A stretch of DNA of 64,000 nt from an uncultured Oscillospiraceae bacterium (GTDB taxonomy: Bacteria > Bacillota > Clostridia > Oscillospirales > Oscillospiraceae), in the NCBI GenBank assembly GCA_947627285.1, contig CANQVL010000003.1:62001-126000 (forward strand), read 5' to 3'. The stretch's first letter is position 1, and each line of letters starts with the position of its first letter. The notes below the pieces were generated by a model. That model saw nothing but the letters and a program-made list of their open reading frames with translations, had not been told where the DNA came from and made no database searches. The position numbers and the translations under genes are program-made. Below, piece by piece: positions 61,255 to 64,000 of this stretch.

Positions 61255-61815
61255 TTAAAGACCGCTCATGTAATCCTCGAGTGCTTCCTCAAGATGGATT
61301 GGTGAGAGGGAGCTGTGAGTGAAAAGCTCCGCGGCGGCTTCGGCAACGGAGTGGTCATTGGTAAAAATCTTGGATTCCGCAGACTCCTTCCACCCGTGCT
61401 TGCTCCGCTCAAAAGCCTTGACCGCATAACAGAAGGGCTGCGGCTCTGTGACGGCGTACCGCCAGTAGGCACCCTCTGCATAGCGCTTTTCTGAAAGCTG
61501 AAGTAATTGATACAAGTCGTCCATCAGCATAATGCCCGCCGCCTGAAGTGTCGGATGCAGTGTCTCCACCATGCCGCTGATGAGGTCAAACGCTTTTTCA
61601 GTCGGGACGAACTCCCCTGACACCAGCTGTGCCGGCGAAATATTCATTCCCTTTGCCAGGAGCTCGATGGTGTCCGCGTTGGGGTTGGCTTTTCCGGCGA
61701 GAAGATTTTGGAGTGTCGTATGACCGATCCCCAACTCCCGCGCAAACTCCGCTTGGTTCCTGTATTCGCTGAGCTTTCTTTTCGTTGTGGCAGATATATT
61801 TTTTTGAATTTTCAC
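61255..61815 (-). CDS. XRE-family helix-turn-helix transcriptional regulator
   Basis: 186 residues from GTG 61815 (GGAGGTG 7 nt upstream; an upstream GTG at 61833 would lie on the SD). HTH in residues ~15-65: NQAEFARELGIGHTTLQNLLAGKANPNADTIELLAKGMNI. The remaining ~120 residues are a helical C-terminal domain of unknown type, possibly a sensor. It follows the LuxCE operon with a hairpin between, so it may or may not be co-transcribed. Confidence 0.82.
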   Translation of the reverse strand: MKIQKNISATTKRKLSEYRNQAEFARELGIGHTTLQNLLAGKANPNADTIELLAKGMNISPAQLVSGEFVPTEKAFDLISGMVETLHPTLQAAGIMLMDDLYQLLQLSEKRYAEGAYWRYAVTEPQPFCYAVKAFERSKHGWKESAESKIFTNDHSVAEAAAELFTHSSLSPIHLEEALEDYMSGL

Positions 61816-61865
61816 TTTATGCCACCTCCTCACGCTAAATCATAAAAAACCGGCAAATATGTGTA

Positions 61866-61904
61866 AAGCCCATCATAACGGCAATTCACCGCTATGATGG
61901 GCTT
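61866..61904. terminator. Long hairpin between XRE regulator and LuxC-like gene
   Basis: AAGCCCATCATA-CGG pairs with CCG-TATGATGGGCTT over a 7-nt loop. Likely ends the luxE-luxC transcript. Between 61905 and 62015 I find no other supported element. Confidence 0.7.
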
Positions 61905-62015
61905 GACTTATTCGTTTTTTTCATATTCCGCGGCGCTGATTCCGCCGGCGGGCTTCCGACTGCTTCTTTCTGCGCCAATATCTGATATTTGCTTTAAGAA
62001 GCTGATGAGAAATAT

Positions 62016-63242
62016 TCAGCTTAATATAAGCGTTCTTGTAAGTCTCTCACACAGCTCATACCCGTCCCATATGAGGTCAAAATCCATTGCCTTCCCCACA
62101 GGGACAATGCGGTCGATACCCTTGACGCCTGTCTTCAGGAGAGGAATAAGCGTCTCCGGCTCTCCGATATATGCCACCGTTTGGCAGCGGGTGTCATTAA
62201 AGAGATCGCGCAAACTCATAATATCCGCGCAGTCATATTCAAAGAAAAAGCCGGAGTTGTCCTTGAAATCCATTAGACCGTCGTAAACCTCGCCAATTTT
62301 ACACCTGATAATCAGATTATCGGTCGACGGTTCTATTTTCACACCGCTGTACGCGGCGGCAAGCAGACAAGCGCTGGTCAATTTATTGACAGCCTGGATA
62401 GGCTGGAAGCGGTACTTCTCAGAAACCAGCTTGTGCAGCTCCGCCCAAAACAGGCTTTTTGCCTCGTCAATTTTATTGCCCGTCCAAATGACGATGCGGG
62501 GGCTTGTACAGGCGTTCTGGTCAGTGAAGTATGTGTCGTTGTAGAAATCCTCGGCAGTTTTGGACTTATTGCGTATAGACAAATAAGCATTACTGTTTAT
62601 GATTGCAACTGAAAAGCGGTCTGCAAATGTAATTTCGCCGGCTCTTGGTCTGAGGGGCGACTTGCGTATCTCCGCAATAGTTTCATCGCCGCCCCAGATG
62701 ATACGTACATCGGCAAGATTTGAGAGATAGTCATTGATCTCCCGCTCACGACCATAGCGGATGAGGCAGACGCGGTCCCGCATAGCTTTACCGCTGTCAG
62801 TCATGAGAGCTTTTTCTATCGCTTCGTTGATGATTTCCACCTGGGGAAAATCCTTGGATGGGATACGTACCACATTTGCATTGCCCGTAAGAAGTCCGGC
62901 GGCAAGGGAGTATGCATAATTCACCGGAACATTTGAAGGCGCGATGTGGAAAACCGCACCGCGTCCCAATCTGAAATTGCCGTCACTTCGTTCAAACCGC
63001 TCACGGAGCTTTGAAGTGGATCCTCTTCTTATCCAGAAGGCAAAGGTAATGACATCGGAATAAAGCTTTGAGCGGCTGTCAGCCATCAGCATCTTTGAAA
63101 CTTCGTTGAGAAAATCCAGTACATCGTCTGAAAAAGGCTCCTTTGCTGGAACGGCGCCCAAATTTCTCAAAACATCGTTGTCTCCAACAAAATAGCTGAT
63201 CCCCGCCGGAGCCTCAGTTAAATTTTGCCGCATAGGTATCAC
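62016..63242 (-). CDS. Acyl-CoA reductase, LuxC family
   Basis: 408 residues. Aldehyde-dehydrogenase-like fold of the LuxC family: RGAVFHIAPSNVPVNYAYSLAAGLLTGNANVVRIPSKDF (nucleotide site), VRIIWGGDETIAEIRK, and the acyl-thioester cysteine in YFTDQNACTSPRIVIW. LuxC reduces an acyl group bound to LuxE to the aldehyde with NADPH. Overlaps the LuxE-like gene by 29 nt, so they are translated together. No luciferase genes are nearby; the product is more likely an aldehyde intermediate in a lipid or natural-product pathway. Confidence 0.9.
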   Translation of the reverse strand: MIPMRQNLTEAPAGISYFVGDNDVLRNLGAVPAKEPFSDDVLDFLNEVSKMLMADSRSKLYSDVITFAFWIRRGSTSKLRERFERSDGNFRLGRGAVFHIAPSNVPVNYAYSLAAGLLTGNANVVRIPSKDFPQVEIINEAIEKALMTDSGKAMRDRVCLIRYGREREINDYLSNLADVRIIWGGDETIAEIRKSPLRPRAGEITFADRFSVAIINSNAYLSIRNKSKTAEDFYNDTYFTDQNACTSPRIVIWTGNKIDEAKSLFWAELHKLVSEKYRFQPIQAVNKLTSACLLAAAYSGVKIEPSTDNLIIRCKIGEVYDGLMDFKDNSGFFFEYDCADIMSLRDLFNDTRCQTVAYIGEPETLIPLLKTGVKGIDRIVPVGKAMDFDLIWDGYELCERLTRTLILS

Positions 63243-64000
63243 TGCACCCCCTTATCTCCGCATTCTTAAGCCGTCCAACAATCTCAAAATACTTTCCCTT
63301 TCTGCCACACGGACAGTCATCCTCTCCCAGCAAAACGCCCTCGTCCTCGGTAAGGATCGAGTGTCCAGGATAGGATTCAGGTATTGAGGACAAAACCTGT
63401 ATGATGCCCTTTTCCCCTACCCGGCATGGAGCAAAATCCAGCGGACGGCGCATAATAACATCTGAAAAAACGCTGGCGTGCATATGCCCGTACTCGCACT
63501 GCATGTAGATACAGCCTGTCTGTTCCACCATGCCGTAATAGTCGTGGATTTTGTCAAGCCCACACACATCTCGAAGATGCGTGCGAAACTCCTCCTGACT
63601 CACCGATTCGCTGACGAGCTTCTTCCAACCACCGCCATGGATAATTATGCCATTGGATAGATCAAAGGTAATTCCTTGATCTCCGAGGCGTATGAGCTCC
63701 TTATAAAAGTGCTGCCATATCATAAAGGTAAATCCAAAGAGAAGGATAGGACGATTTGCGTGTTCATCCAAAAATCCTCTGAGCGCCTCCGTGTCCAGCT
63801 CCATATCGTCATTGAGGGCATATATCCTTTTGGAGCCAAACATGGAAAATCCAAGTATACCTGCTCCGCGCGCTGAAAACATATTTCGATCCTTGACCAC
63901 CGATGGACAGTCGATTATGATCATCGGCATTCTGGATGAACCGGTGAAATCGGATACAATCTTTATCATTGCCTTTTGCTGGTTGAAAGAAGTGATCCGG
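63214..64000 (-). CDS. Acyl-protein synthetase, LuxE family (5' end outside window)
   Basis: The frame stays open to the window edge (about 262 codons visible; N-terminus missing). LuxE/AMP-ligase-like features: ITSFNQQKA upstream, SDFTGSSRMPMIIIDCP, ILLFGFTFMIWQHFYKELIR, SNGIIIHGGGWKKL, DYYGMVEQTGCIYMQCEYGH, and the end EDDCPCGRKGKYFEIVGRL typical of adenylating enzymes. LuxE activates a fatty acid as AMP ester and moves it to a cysteine before LuxC reduces it. Overlaps the LuxC gene by 29 nt. Confidence 0.88.
   Translation of the reverse strand, partial: RITSFNQQKAMIKIVSDFTGSSRMPMIIIDCPSVVKDRNMFSARGAGILGFSMFGSKRIYALNDDMELDTEALRGFLDEHANRPILLFGFTFMIWQHFYKELIRLGDQGITFDLSNGIIIHGGGWKKLVSESVSQEEFRTHLRDVCGLDKIHDYYGMVEQTGCIYMQCEYGHMHASVFSDVIMRRPLDFAPCRVGEKGIIQVLSSIPESYPGHSILTEDEGVLLGEDDCPCGRKGKYFEIVGRLKNAEIRGCSDTYAAKFN

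Overview
The window looks like a GC-rich, spore-forming Clostridia chromosome, most likely Oscillospiraceae or a relative (Oscillibacter, Flavonifractor or Dysosmobacter type). This is inferred from SpoIIM, CwlD, YunB and CotJ homologues in a GC-rich genome with Firmicutes-type SD sequences and sigma-A promoters, a K+-dependent-type membrane pyrophosphatase and an Mrp/Mbh-like ion-transport operon. I see no tRNA, 16S/23S rRNA, IS element, prophage or CRISPR array. The only RNA gene found is rnpB.

Layout. 1-8 kb: the end of a PLP aminotransferase, class II fructose-bisphosphate aldolase (fba), a P-type ATPase homologue that has lost its catalytic motifs, a PadR regulator with two DUF2812 membrane proteins under a palindromic operator, a cluster of perfect hairpins, and two small unknown genes. 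8-19 kb: hppA, an ECF sigma/anti-sigma pair, an ATP-grasp plus esterase pair, a FAD-Rieske oxidoreductase, ogt, a phosphodiester glycosidase-like protein, tgt, yajC and a TIGR04086-type membrane gene. 19-29 kb: spoIIM-xerD, then on the minus strand an nadB-nadC-kinase operon, radA, a second tyrosine recombinase coupled to a small zincin-like protein, and cwlD. 29-38 kb: a ten-gene Mrp/Mbh-like operon with four antiporter-like (NuoL/M/N) subunits. 38-50 kb: an eleven-gene minus-strand operon (peptide-type ABC transporter, two PEP-mutase/isocitrate-lyase family enzymes, ketopantoate-reductase-like, cyclase, HUMPS-like and YhcH-like proteins) divergent from a LacI regulator, with two matching operators between them. 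50-61 kb: cotJAB fusion-cotJC, a GltD-like flavoprotein, an SLH-anchored phosphodiester glycosidase, ligA, yunB, an aluminium-resistance/MGL-family enzyme, murD, and rnpB. 61-64 kb: an XRE regulator and a LuxC/LuxE-type acyl-CoA reductase and acyl-protein synthetase pair that runs off the end.

Most unusual signals. (1) Seven copies of TTATGTAAACT-like 11-mers lie between cwlD and radA, and at least three more lie upstream of spoIIM-xerD. This 11-mer is the XerD-binding arm of Firmicutes dif, yet no complete dif is visible. Tyrosine recombinase genes lie beside both clusters. (2) The LacI-controlled operon encodes a complete import-and-degrade module whose substrate I cannot name. (3) The ion-transport operon has four proton-channel-type subunits, each keeping the key Glu and Lys, with no hydrogenase or dehydrogenase module beside it. 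(4) The P-type ATPase homologue has DKTGT changed to NKTGA and GDGxND lost. (5) CotJA and CotJB are fused in one frame. Start codons were chosen from visible SD sequences and often differ from the longest open frame.
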